NCBI GenBank assembly: GCA_044370375.1
Contig: JBILVQ010000091.1
Coordinates: forward strand, 1-11,565
Source of the DNA: JBILVQ01 sp044370375
Lineage (GTDB): Bacteria > Bacteroidota > Bacteroidia > UBA4408
Direction: 5' to 3'
Length of the DNA stretch: 11,565 nt
Within the stretch, counting starts at the first letter, position 1. Each line of letters starts with the position of its first letter. Below, in pieces: positions 1 through 6,429 of the stretch. A model generated the notes under the pieces. That model saw nothing but the letters and a program-made list of their open reading frames with translations, had not been told where the DNA came from and made no database searches. Made by a program: the position numbers and the translations under genes.

Positions 1-1341
1 CGAGAGGTTCGTACCAAGCCCGGACAGTTGTTTTCGCGCACCGACATTATCAGAACCCAACGCGATTTGGCTCAACTGCGCTATTTCAATCCTGAAAAAC
101 TAGGAGTAAACCCTAAACCCAATCCCACTGATGGAACCGTTGATATTGAATACGTGGTAGAAGAGCAAGCCTCCGACCAAGTGGAATTATCCGGCGGATG
201 GGGTGCAGGTAGAATTGTTGGTACCCTTGGGGTATCTTTCAATAATTTTTCTGCTAAAAATTTATTTAAAAAAGATGCTTGGAGACCACTTCCGGCCGGA
301 GACGGTCAATCCTTGTCTATCAGAGCCCAAAGTACCGGAGCATGGTTTCAATCTTACAACGCCTCCTTTATGGAACCCTGGTTGGGTGGCAAAAAGCCTA
401 ACTCTCTAAGTGTTTCGGTTTTTCACTCACGTCAAAATTTAACAGGGGCTAAAAAAGACGACCCAACCCGACAAACCCTTTTCACCACCGGTGTATCATT
501 CGGATTAGGGCGCAGACTAAAAGTACCAGATGACTTTTTTAACCTATACAATGAAATCAGTTTTCAGCATTTCGTCCTTAGCAATTTCCGCGCACAGTTC
601 TTATTCAGCAATGGAAAGGCAAACGACCTAAGCATTAAAACGGTTCTGCAAAGAAACTCCATTGATCAACCAATTTTCCCAAGAAGCGGTTCCCAGGTCA
701 TGACCAGCCTGCAAATAACTCCTCCCTACTCTCGCTTCAGAGGTGTTGACACCAATCCTACCGACTATTATACTCACTCACGCCAAGAAGCGCGCTGGGT
801 TGAATACCATAAATGGAAGTTTACCAGCAGTTGGTTTACTCGACTTGTAGACAATTTGGTTTTAAACACCAAAGTAGGTTTTGGATTTATTGGTTCTTAT
901 AATAAATCGATTGGTGCATCCCCTTTTGGTCGCTTCTATTTGGGCGGAAGTGGCTTAACCGGCTGGGCACTCGACGGAAGAGAAATTATTGCCTTGCGTG
1001 GCTATACCGATGGATCGGTAGGCAATGCGCAAGGAATCGGTGATATTGCTATTTGTAAATATACCATGGAATTACGTTATCCCTTTTCCTTGAATCCTTC
1101 GGCCACCATTTATGGCCTGGGATTTGCAGAGGCGGGAAATGCCTTTGGTTCTTTGCGTTCTTTTAATCCTTTTCAGGTAGCTCGTTCTGCCGGTGTTGGA
1201 GTGCGCGTTTTCCTTCCTATGTTTGGCCTGCTGGGATTGGATTACGGCTGGGGCTTCGATGCGGTAAACAGCAATCCTACCAACGGAAGAGGAAAAGGAC
1301 AATTTCATTTTACCATTGGTGCAAACATTGGAGACCTCTAA
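1..1341 (+). CDS. bamA: BamA outer-membrane assembly factor, C-terminal part (5' end outside window)
   Basis: This is the central subunit of the BAM machine, which folds and inserts beta-barrel proteins into the outer membrane. The frame is open from base 1, so the gene starts upstream; the TTG at 28 is internal. The 446 visible codons begin in the last POTRA domain (VRTKPGQLFSRTDI..., then RDLAQLRYFNPE), typical of POTRA 5. The rest is a 16-stranded barrel rich in alternating aromatic and polar residues. The conserved loop-6 motif is present as LRGY (994-1005), with its invariant Arg. The family usually ends in Phe or Trp, but here the last strand reads HFTIGANIGDL, without a terminal aromatic residue. 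An Skp-like gene follows 44 nt after the stop, as is usual in Bacteroidota. Family assignment is very secure; only the N-terminal POTRA domains are unseen. Confidence 0.95.
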   Translation, partial: REVRTKPGQLFSRTDIIRTQRDLAQLRYFNPEKLGVNPKPNPTDGTVDIEYVVEEQASDQVELSGGWGAGRIVGTLGVSFNNFSAKNLFKKDAWRPLPAGDGQSLSIRAQSTGAWFQSYNASFMEPWLGGKKPNSLSVSVFHSRQNLTGAKKDDPTRQTLFTTGVSFGLGRRLKVPDDFFNLYNEISFQHFVLSNFRAQFLFSNGKANDLSIKTVLQRNSIDQPIFPRSGSQVMTSLQITPPYSRFRGVDTNPTDYYTHSRQEARWVEYHKWKFTSSWFTRLVDNLVLNTKVGFGFIGSYNKSIGASPFGRFYLGGSGLTGWALDGREIIALRGYTDGSVGNAQGIGDIAICKYTMELRYPFSLNPSATIYGLGFAEAGNAFGSLRSFNPFQVARSAGVGVRVFLPMFGLLGLDYGWGFDAVNSNPTNGRGKGQFHFTIGANIGDL

Positions 1342-1385
1342 AAAAATTAATGTCTAATTTGGCCCATCGCCACAAAAAACAAGTT

Positions 1386-1925
1386 ATGAAAACAAACTCT
1401 TTTGCAAAGTTCTTTTTATTGGCTGTTCTTTTTGTTTCAGCCCCCTTCTTTGCCAAGGCGCAAAAGTATGCCTACGTTGATACAGAATATATTTTGCAAA
1501 ACATCCCTGACTATAAATCAGCACAGGGTCAAATCGACAACCTTTCTACGCAATGGCAAAAAGAAATTGAAGCCAAATATGCTGAAATTGATAAGCTTTA
1601 CAAAGCCTTTCAGGCAGAACAAATTTTATTGACCGAAGAAATGAAGCGGAAAAGAGAAAACGAGATTATTGCCAAAGAAAAAGAAGTAAAAGAATTACAA
1701 AAAGCCCGTTTCGGTGTTGACGGAGAACTCTTCAAAAAAAGACAGGAGCTAATTAAACCAATTCAAGACAAAGTTTATAATGCCATTAAGGCCCTGGCCG
1801 AAAAGGGCTCTTATGCCGTAATCTTCGACAAATCAAGCGGAGCTTCCCTGCTTTACACCAACCCCAAATTCGACAAAAGTGACGAAGTTCTTTTGGCCAT
1901 GGGTTATAAAAAGGGAAGCAAATAA
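1386..1925 (+). CDS. Skp/OmpH-family periplasmic chaperone, first copy
   Basis: Predicted periplasmic holdase that carries unfolded outer-membrane proteins to BAM. I start it at the ATG at 1386 (179 aa), because MKTNSFAKFF begins a clean Sec signal peptide: basic start, hydrophobic core LLAVLFVSAPFF, cleavage after AKA. An upstream in-frame ATG at 1350 would put a polar 12-residue tail ahead of it. The mature part opens with KYAYVDTEYIL, the strand that starts the OmpH fold. A long Lys/Glu-rich coiled-coil segment follows (about residues 50-120, the 'tentacles'). It returns to the body domain with YAVIFDKSSGASLLYTNP, the conserved OmpH C-terminal strand pair. It lies between bamA and a second OmpH gene, consistent with one assembly operon. 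There is no Shine-Dalgarno sequence. The family is secure; the client range of each copy is unknown. Confidence 0.93.
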   Translation: MKTNSFAKFFLLAVLFVSAPFFAKAQKYAYVDTEYILQNIPDYKSAQGQIDNLSTQWQKEIEAKYAEIDKLYKAFQAEQILLTEEMKRKRENEIIAKEKEVKELQKARFGVDGELFKKRQELIKPIQDKVYNAIKALAEKGSYAVIFDKSSGASLLYTNPKFDKSDEVLLAMGYKKGSK

Positions 1926-1940
1926 TTCCCGGTAAATAAT

Positions 1941-1948
1941 TACTTTCG
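1941..1948 (+). promoter_or_regulatory. Candidate -7 promoter element (TACTTTCG) before the second OmpH gene
   Basis: TACTTTCG matches five of the six fixed positions of the Bacteroidota -7 consensus TAnnTTTG. The same box in almost the same context recurs at 6840 and 8606. No TTTG/TTG -33 element lies at the proper distance. Transcription from it would start only 1-2 nt before the ATG at 1953, giving an essentially leaderless mRNA. This is inference from motif similarity only. Confidence 0.35.
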
Positions 1949-1952
1949 CAGC

Positions 1953-2513
1953 ATGAAAAATATCCTAATACTTGCATTCGCATTTTTAATTGGGTTTTCT
2001 CCGGAAACCTTTGCCCAAAAAACAGGTCACGTTAACCTTAACGATCTTCTGCTATTACTTCCAGAAAGAAAAAAGGCAGAGTCTGATATTCAGGAATTTG
2101 CCAAACAACTGGAAGGCCAATTGAAAACCATGCGCGCTGAATACGAAAATAAAATTTCGGAATACCAGGCCAAAGAAGCCATGATGACCGACCCTGTAAA
2201 ACTGGATCGCCAAAAGGAAATAGCCAACCTGGAAGAACGTATTCAAAACTTTCAGCAAACGGCTCAGGAATCATTGCAAAAAAAGCAAAACGACCTGTTG
2301 GACCCGATGATCGAAAAATGCAAGAAGGCTATTGCAGAAGTTGCGAAAGAAAATGGCTACAAAACCGTTATCGACAGCAGTCAGGGCGTGCTACTCTATG
2401 CCGATGATTCAGACGACCTAATGAACTTGGTGAAAAAGAAAATGGGCATTACAGATACTCCAGCCCCTGCACCTACCCCAACTCCGGCAACACCTCCGGC
2501 CAATAAAAAATAG
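1953..2513 (+). CDS. Skp/OmpH-family periplasmic chaperone, second copy with Pro-rich tail
   Basis: Second tandem OmpH-like periplasmic chaperone (186 aa), diverged from the first copy. The signal peptide is MKNILILAFAFLIGF..., with probable cleavage after TFA before QKTGHVNL. The mature chain has the opening strand GHVNLNDLLLLLPERKK and a long charged coiled coil (about residues 40-130, rich in Glu, Lys and Gln). It then has the closing body motif YKTVIDSSQGVLLYADD. Unlike the first copy, it ends in a low-complexity Pro/Ala/Thr tail (APAPTPTPATPP), probably a flexible periplasmic extension. It starts 27 nt after the first copy and is followed 13 nt later by murI, so the genes are likely cotranscribed. 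A -7-like box sits just before the start. Tandem OmpH genes after bamA are a known Bacteroidota arrangement. Confidence 0.92.
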   Translation: MKNILILAFAFLIGFSPETFAQKTGHVNLNDLLLLLPERKKAESDIQEFAKQLEGQLKTMRAEYENKISEYQAKEAMMTDPVKLDRQKEIANLEERIQNFQQTAQESLQKKQNDLLDPMIEKCKKAIAEVAKENGYKTVIDSSQGVLLYADDSDDLMNLVKKKMGITDTPAPAPTPTPATPPANKK

Positions 2514-2526
2514 TTTAACCGGCCCA

Positions 2527-3369
2527 ATGCCCGGAACCAAAAAACAAAAAACAAAGTCCCGTTCGGAGAGCCCGATCGGGATTTTTGATTCCGGTATTGG
2601 TGGACTTACTGTTGCGCATGCCATTCATAAAATTCTGCCGCAGGAGTCTATTGTTTATTTTGGTGATACCGCCCATCTTCCCTACGGAGAAAAGTCGCCT
2701 GATTCAATAAAATATTACGGCTTAAGAATTGCCGAATTCCTTCTTGGGCACGGCTGCAAAACCATTGTTATTGCCTGCAACACGGCTTCCTCTATTGCTT
2801 TTGAAGCAATCAAAAAACATGTTGGCAACAGGGCAACCGTAATTAGTGTAATTGAGCCTGTTGTTAATCGGGTTGCGGCACAAGTTTCCGACCAAAAAAT
2901 TGGGGTAATTGGTACCAAAGCAACCATCAAATCTGATGTTTACGCAAAAAAAATCAACCTGTTAAACCCTATGCTACAAGTTGCCTCTTTGGCAACTCCC
3001 CTGCTGGCGCCCATGATAGAGGAGGGCTTTTTTAACAACAAAATCAGTAAAACCATCATTCATTCCTACCTTGATAAAGCAAGACTAAAAAACATAAAAA
3101 CTATTATTTTAGCCTGTACCCATTACCCCCTTATCAAAGGCGAAATAGAAGACTTTTACAAAGGAAAAGTCAAAATAATAGACAGCGCACAAATCGTTGC
3201 AGAAGCTGTATTCAATCATCTGGCCGATCAAGGGCTCCTCAACACAACGGCAAAACCAGAAAACCGGTTTTTTATTTCCGACTTTACACCATCCTTTGCC
3301 GAAAGCACGAAAATATTTTTCAAAGGAAAACTAAACCTTGAACATTATCCTCTTTGGGAAAATGAATAA
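2527..3369 (+). CDS. murI: Glutamate racemase
   Basis: Interconverts L- and D-glutamate, supplying D-Glu for the peptidoglycan stem peptide; cytosolic and cofactor-independent. The 280-aa length is normal. The N-terminal signature IGIFDSGIGGLTV includes catalytic Asp21 and Ser22. The two catalytic cysteines are Cys84 in ACNTAS and Cys197 in ACTHYPL, with the following His also conserved. YFGDTAHLPYG is also typical of the family. The first 14 residues (MPGTKKQKTKSRSE) are a basic extension; no later Met precedes the signature, so the ATG at 2527 is the only plausible start. The codons for residues 11-20 form a terminator-like hairpin (2557-2586, listed separately). It lies 13 nt after the second OmpH gene. 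The gene converges with the minus-strand LON-domain gene, leaving 13 nt between the two stops. Confidence 0.97.
   Translation: MPGTKKQKTKSRSESPIGIFDSGIGGLTVAHAIHKILPQESIVYFGDTAHLPYGEKSPDSIKYYGLRIAEFLLGHGCKTIVIACNTASSIAFEAIKKHVGNRATVISVIEPVVNRVAAQVSDQKIGVIGTKATIKSDVYAKKINLLNPMLQVASLATPLLAPMIEEGFFNNKISKTIIHSYLDKARLKNIKTIILACTHYPLIKGEIEDFYKGKVKIIDSAQIVAEAVFNHLADQGLLNTTAKPENRFFISDFTPSFAESTKIFFKGKLNLEHYPLWENE
2557..2586 (+). terminator. Terminator-like hairpin inside the murI 5' coding region
   Basis: TCCCGTTCGG (2557-2566) pairs with CCGATCGGGA (2572-2581). Nine of ten pairs form, with one T-T mismatch and a 5-nt loop AGAGC. Five T residues follow at once (2582-2586). This is the shape of an intrinsic terminator, but it lies in codons 11-20 of murI. 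On the other strand the hairpin is followed by T-rich sequence too. It could act as an attenuator between the OmpH genes and murI, affect translation, or be a coding coincidence. Function is not shown by sequence alone. Confidence 0.4.
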
Positions 3370-3382
3370 TCTATACGTTTCC

Positions 3383-3970
3383 TTAATTTAAGAAAAGTGC
3401 TCCCTGCAAAGATCCTCCCTGATTTTGCAAGGCGCACAACAATTTAATTTCATTAGACAGTACTGCCCTCACTCCCTGTTCGTCCCAGGCTTTCAACAAT
3501 TTCAATTTACCTGCCGAACCCATCATCATTCTTTGTGCAATTTGTAAATCACTCAACCCTTCCGGAGGAATATCAAAGGGCGAGTCGAGGTTAACATTGT
3601 AACTTTCAAAAAGACTGTTTAATTCTTCACTGATTCCGGTACCGAAACTTTTGTTTCGCACCACTTTGCCGGCACCATACATCCTGTCTTTGTATGGGTC
3701 CTCGTAGCGCAACACCCTAAAAACAGCTATCGCTTCAGCTTCAATATCCATTTCCCCATTCGCATAAATCCTTTCCACTTTAACCAGTTTGAATTCACTG
3801 CCTACTCCAGGTATTCTACTTCCTTGCAAGGTTGGAATTCCAAAACTTAATGCATGCTGACGGCAGTCATTGATGAGCTGTTTGTATCGGGGTTCAAAAA
3901 TATGCAATTGCAACCGCTCGCCGGGCAAAACCACAACATCTAACGGAAAACAAGGCAACCACTCGTCCAT
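3383..3970 (-). CDS. Stand-alone LON substrate-binding-domain protein
   Basis: This 195-aa protein matches the N-terminal domain of Lon protease without the AAA+ or peptidase parts, so it is not a protease. The opening MDEWLPCFPLDVVVLPGE is followed by LHIFEPRYKQLINDC, the conserved strand-helix signature of the LON-N fold (Pfam LON_substr_bdg). A helical C-terminal part follows, ending in NEIKLLCALQNQ. The frame stays open 24 codons further upstream, but I start at the ATG at 3970 because homology begins there. That start also lies 2 nt after the stop of the preceding DUF2452 gene (TGATCATG), suggesting translational coupling. Such single-domain LON proteins are widespread but their role is not established; peptide or substrate binding is inferred. 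The murI gene converges on it, with 13 nt between the stops and no terminator visible. Confidence 0.88.
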   Translation of the reverse strand: MDEWLPCFPLDVVVLPGERLQLHIFEPRYKQLINDCRQHALSFGIPTLQGSRIPGVGSEFKLVKVERIYANGEMDIEAEAIAVFRVLRYEDPYKDRMYGAGKVVRNKSFGTGISEELNSLFESYNVNLDSPFDIPPEGLSDLQIAQRMMMGSAGKLKLLKAWDEQGVRAVLSNEIKLLCALQNQGGSLQGALFLN

Positions 3971-3972
3971 GA

Positions 3973-4392
3973 TCAGGCAATTATTTCCCAGGTATGATCT
4001 GAAAGTAGTTTCACCGTAGAAACAAAAACAGCAAAGGGGCATGTTTTACCCCATTCATGTGGAGCAATGATTGACAAGGAGGTGTTGCCGTCATGATCCT
4101 TATACAAATAATACACCTTGCCAATCAGTGGTTCAAAGCGAAGATTGGTCATATAGATACTTTCGGAAACCTCAACCCTTTCCTTTATTTGTTGTGCCTG
4201 CGCTGCCAGCAACCTAATTTGCTCATGAATGTTCTTCATTTGCATGTCGGTTTGCTCATACATGGCCGACAAAGCACGACTTTTAATCTTTCCTCGATCC
4301 TCCGGCATAATTAAGGCGCTGCCTGCGTGATGTGCATAGGGCAAAAGGCCCGGGTTTTCTGCCACCTTATCTTTATCAATTGGATTCTCCAT
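3973..4392 (-). CDS. DUF2452 family protein (C1orf50-like), function unknown
   Basis: A 139-aa soluble protein with no signal peptide. I recognise it as DUF2452 (PF10504) by the N-terminal NPGLLPYAHHAGSALIMPED and the C-terminal block GKVYYLYKDHDGNTSLSII followed by APHEWG..CP. The latter resembles the YYLYKR..G...FSIISP.EWG.SCP block of human C1orf50. A predicted amphipathic helix rich in Gln, Met and Ala lies between them (about residues 45-80). No enzymatic motif is visible and the role is unknown. The start at 4392 is supported by an AGGAG Shine-Dalgarno 12 nt upstream, unusual in this window. It is the first gene of a two-gene unit with the LON-domain gene, which begins 2 nt after its stop. 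Family assignment rests on recalled motif similarity, not a search. Confidence 0.8.
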   Translation of the reverse strand: MENPIDKDKVAENPGLLPYAHHAGSALIMPEDRGKIKSRALSAMYEQTDMQMKNIHEQIRLLAAQAQQIKERVEVSESIYMTNLRFEPLIGKVYYLYKDHDGNTSLSIIAPHEWGKTCPFAVFVSTVKLLSDHTWEIIA

Positions 4393-4540
4393 GTTTTTTC
4401 TCTTCTCCTTTAAACGTTCATATTCAGGAATAGTTCATTGTAATCCCAATCTTAAGGATAACGCCAATGATTTCAAAAAAATTATTGTTCAGAAACCTTG
4501 GTCTTCCTTTTTTTGAATAAATTGCGAGTCTGCTAAATAC
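4393..4540. other. Divergent intergenic region between the DUF2452 and acyltransferase genes
   Basis: This 148-bp AT-rich spacer must hold promoters for both directions. Toward the plus strand, TTG (4498-4500), a 17-nt spacer and TAAATTG (4518-4524) resemble a Bacteroidota promoter lacking one T in the -7 box; the resulting leader would be roughly 10-15 nt. Toward the minus strand I see only the AGGAG site, with no convincing -7 element. No hairpin or repeat was found. Confidence 0.3.
4405..4409 (-). promoter_or_regulatory. Shine-Dalgarno AGGAG for the DUF2452 gene
   Basis: On the minus strand the sequence reads AAAGGAGAAGAG before the ATG at 4392, with 12 nt between AGGAG and the start. It is the clearest purine-rich ribosome-binding site in the window. 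Most other starts here have only A-rich leaders, as expected for Bacteroidota. Confidence 0.5.
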
Positions 4541-5221
4541 ATGGTTAAAGCCTTTTTAAAATACCTGAAAAACAAATGGGTTCAATGGAAAATTGAACTT
4601 AAGATTCATGTGGTTTATTCATCAAGATACCCTGATTGCCGCATTGAATCTATTCTTTCGAATCATTTGGAAAAGCTGTTATTGCCGGGAGTCTGGATTG
4701 GAAAAAACACCAATATCGAATCTTGTTTACAGTACCTCGGAAAGCATGTTTACATTGGATGGGACACGGCCATTACCCAAACAAAAAGCATTGGCAACTT
4801 CAGTTGCATCAGCAATGGTGTTAAAATTGGATTAACCAACCATGCACTCGACCACCTTGGAACTCACCCTCTTTTCTACAGAAAAAGAAGAGGATGGGTT
4901 GATACAGACACCTATGATGAAGGTGGAAACAACTACACAGAGATTGGACCCGATGTGCTCATTTCGGCCAATGTTATCGTATTAAAAGGGGTAAAAATTG
5001 GAGCCGGAGCTGTGGTTGCAGCCGGAGCTGTGGTAACAGCCAACATTCCTCCTTATGCCATTGTTGCCGGAGTTCCTGCAAAAATTATCCGATATCGATT
5101 CAATGATGAAACGATTCAGGCATTGTTGAAAAGTGAATGGTGGAACCTCAGCGACAAAGATTTGTTAAAACATAAATCTTATTTTAATAACCCCGGCCAA
5201 ATCCTTAAAAACCTATCTTAA
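4541..5221 (+). CDS. Left-handed beta-helix (hexapeptide) acyltransferase, CatB/XAT-like
   Basis: A 226-aa cytosolic O-acetyltransferase of the xenobiotic/CatB-related LbH family, which usually forms a trimer and uses acetyl-CoA. The hexapeptide helix is visible in the pattern VYIGWDTAITQTKSIGNFSC and again at IGPDVLISANVIVLKGVKIG followed by AGAVVAAGAVV. Between them is the loop TNHALDHLGTHPLFY, where His101 matches the catalytic His of XAT enzymes. The end of the helix carries PYAIVAGVPAKIIRYRF, the typical cap before a C-terminal helix. The first 45 residues are basic and helical. In Bacteroidota such enzymes mostly modify surface sugars rather than antibiotics; the substrate here is unknown, since no glycan genes are adjacent. 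The phaJ-like gene starts 13 nt downstream, so the three plus-strand genes may share a transcript. Confidence 0.88.
   Translation: MVKAFLKYLKNKWVQWKIELKIHVVYSSRYPDCRIESILSNHLEKLLLPGVWIGKNTNIESCLQYLGKHVYIGWDTAITQTKSIGNFSCISNGVKIGLTNHALDHLGTHPLFYRKRRGWVDTDTYDEGGNNYTEIGPDVLISANVIVLKGVKIGAGAVVAAGAVVTANIPPYAIVAGVPAKIIRYRFNDETIQALLKSEWWNLSDKDLLKHKSYFNNPGQILKNLS
5002..5034 (+). repeat. 15-bp direct repeat encoding one hexapeptide turn
   Basis: AGCCGGAGCTGTGGT occurs at 5002-5016 and again at 5020-5034. The 18-bp period equals exactly one hexapeptide of the beta-helix, encoding GAGAVV and AAGAVV. It is a coding repeat of recent or conserved origin and needs no other explanation. Confidence 0.7.
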
Positions 5222-5234
5222 CCAAATTATTACC

Positions 5235-5651
5235 ATGATTACACCGATTGAAACCGGCAAAAAATTTGTCTTCCCCTTTTCGCTAAGTCAGGAAGACATT
5301 GATGCTTTTGCCAAAGTAACCGGAGACAACAACCCCATTCACTGGGATGAAAACTACGCTTCACAAACACCATTTAAAAAACCAATTATTCATGGAATGT
5401 TTGGTGCTGCAATCTTTTCGAGGGTATTGGGAACCACCTTTCCCGGCGAAGGAACCATTTATATGAAGCAAACCCTCTCTTTTCAAAAACCCATGTACGT
5501 TGGCGTTTTATACGAAGCTGTTTTCGAAGTAAAAGAAATTATCGAAGGAAAACATCGTGCTTTAATTGCTACCAGTATTATTGAAAAAGAGAGCGGTCAC
5601 GTGGTGACCAATGGCGAAGCTTTTGTTATGAACACACTGGCCATCCCCTGA
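5235..5651 (+). CDS. phaJ: (R)-specific enoyl-CoA hydratase, MaoC/PhaJ type
   Basis: Hydrates trans-2-enoyl-CoA to (R)-3-hydroxyacyl-CoA, or the reverse, using a single hot-dog domain. The 138-aa length fits PhaJ rather than the larger two-domain hydratase 2. The hydratase motif runs FAKVTGDNNPIHWDENYA followed by KKPIIHGMFGAAIFS. The catalytic dyad is Asp31 and His36, the same spacing and numbering as in Aeromonas PhaJ. The C-terminal SGHVVTNGEAFV matches the usual closing strand. The next gene is a PhaB-type reductase 31 nt downstream, which makes or uses the same (R)-3-hydroxyacyl-CoA. Together they would interconvert acetoacetyl-CoA, (R)-3-hydroxybutyryl-CoA and crotonyl-CoA. A role in PHA synthesis is possible but no synthase is in view. 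The symbol is by similarity; chain-length preference cannot be read from the sequence. Confidence 0.85.
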   Translation: MITPIETGKKFVFPFSLSQEDIDAFAKVTGDNNPIHWDENYASQTPFKKPIIHGMFGAAIFSRVLGTTFPGEGTIYMKQTLSFQKPMYVGVLYEAVFEVKEIIEGKHRALIATSIIEKESGHVVTNGEAFVMNTLAIP

Positions 5652-5682
5652 TACATTGATAATAACCTAAAAAACCAAAACC

Positions 5683-6429
5683 ATGGACATAGCTAACAAA
5701 AGAATCGTTTTAGTAACCGGTGCAACCGGAGGCCTTGGCACAGCCATGTGCAAAAAACTGCATGATGATGGATTCCACGTTGTAGCCAATTATCGCAACA
5801 AGGCCAAATCAGAAGAATGGGCTGCCGAAATGCAAAAAGAAAATTATCACATCGACCTCTTTGAAGGAGACGTAGCCGATTTTGATTCCGTTGGAAGAAT
5901 GATACAAAAAATTGAATCTGAAATTGGCCCCATTGATACCCTGGTAAACAATGCCGGAATTACCCGTGATGGCCGATTAGCAAAAATGAGCAAGGATGAT
6001 TGGGACGCGGTTATTTCCACCAATCTTACCAGTGTATTCAATTGCACCCGACATGTTATCAATGGAATGATTGAAAGAAAATTTGGGCGCATTATTAACA
6101 TTTCCTCGGTAAACGCTCAGCGTGGTCAATTTGGCCAAACCAACTATTCTGCTGCCAAAGCCGGAATGCACGGTTTTACTAAAACCTTGGCCATGGAAGT
6201 AGCCAAACTTGGCATTACAGTTAACACCGTATCACCGGGCTATATTGGAACAGACATGGTGATGGCCGTTCCGGAAAAAATCAGAGAGCAAATTGTTGCG
6301 CAAATTCCGGTTGGCCGATTGGGCGGGACACACGAGGTTGCCCATGTGGTTTCATTTCTGGCCTCGGAAGAAACCAGCTTTATTACCGGTGCAAATATCT
6401 CCATCAATGGTGGACAGCACGTTTACTAA
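5683..6429 (+). CDS. phaB: Acetoacetyl-CoA reductase, PhaB-type short-chain dehydrogenase
   Basis: Reduces acetoacetyl-CoA to (R)-3-hydroxybutyryl-CoA, normally with NADPH. This 248-aa classical SDR has the cofactor motif TGATGGLG (12-19) and NNAGITRDG. Its catalytic residues are Ser142, Tyr155 and Lys159. The block QFGQTNYSAAKAG and the run NTVSPGYIGTDMV match PhaB closely. FabG usually has GGQANYAAAKAG at the first block, so I prefer PhaB over 3-oxoacyl-ACP reductase. The C-terminus INGGQHVY likewise resembles the INGGLHMG-type end of PhaB. Basic residues after the second strand (NYRNKAK) fit NADPH use. It is the last gene of the plus-strand run. Its TAA stop is directly followed by the TTA that encodes the stop of the opposite-strand gene. 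No phaA or phaC is present in the window. Confidence 0.88.
   Translation: MDIANKRIVLVTGATGGLGTAMCKKLHDDGFHVVANYRNKAKSEEWAAEMQKENYHIDLFEGDVADFDSVGRMIQKIESEIGPIDTLVNNAGITRDGRLAKMSKDDWDAVISTNLTSVFNCTRHVINGMIERKFGRIINISSVNAQRGQFGQTNYSAAKAGMHGFTKTLAMEVAKLGITVNTVSPGYIGTDMVMAVPEKIREQIVAQIPVGRLGGTHEVAHVVSFLASEETSFITGANISINGGQHVY

Noticed and set aside
28..30. TTG as a start codon of bamA
   Set aside because: The frame is open to base 1 and the residues before it (REVRTKPGQ) are conserved POTRA sequence, so the gene begins outside the window.
1350..1385. Upstream in-frame ATG extending the first OmpH protein by 12 residues
   Set aside because: The extension is polar and basic and would bury the signal peptide; starting at 1386 gives a standard Sec signal.
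3971..4042. 24-codon N-terminal extension of the LON-domain protein
   Set aside because: It overlaps the end of the DUF2452 gene in another frame and shows no LON homology; MDEWLPCFPL at 3970 is the natural start.
5595..5609. Inverted repeat GGTCAC-GTG-GTGACC in the phaJ-like gene
   Set aside because: It is short, coding, and falls on a conserved motif (SGHVVTNGE); no T-tract or position suggests a regulatory role.
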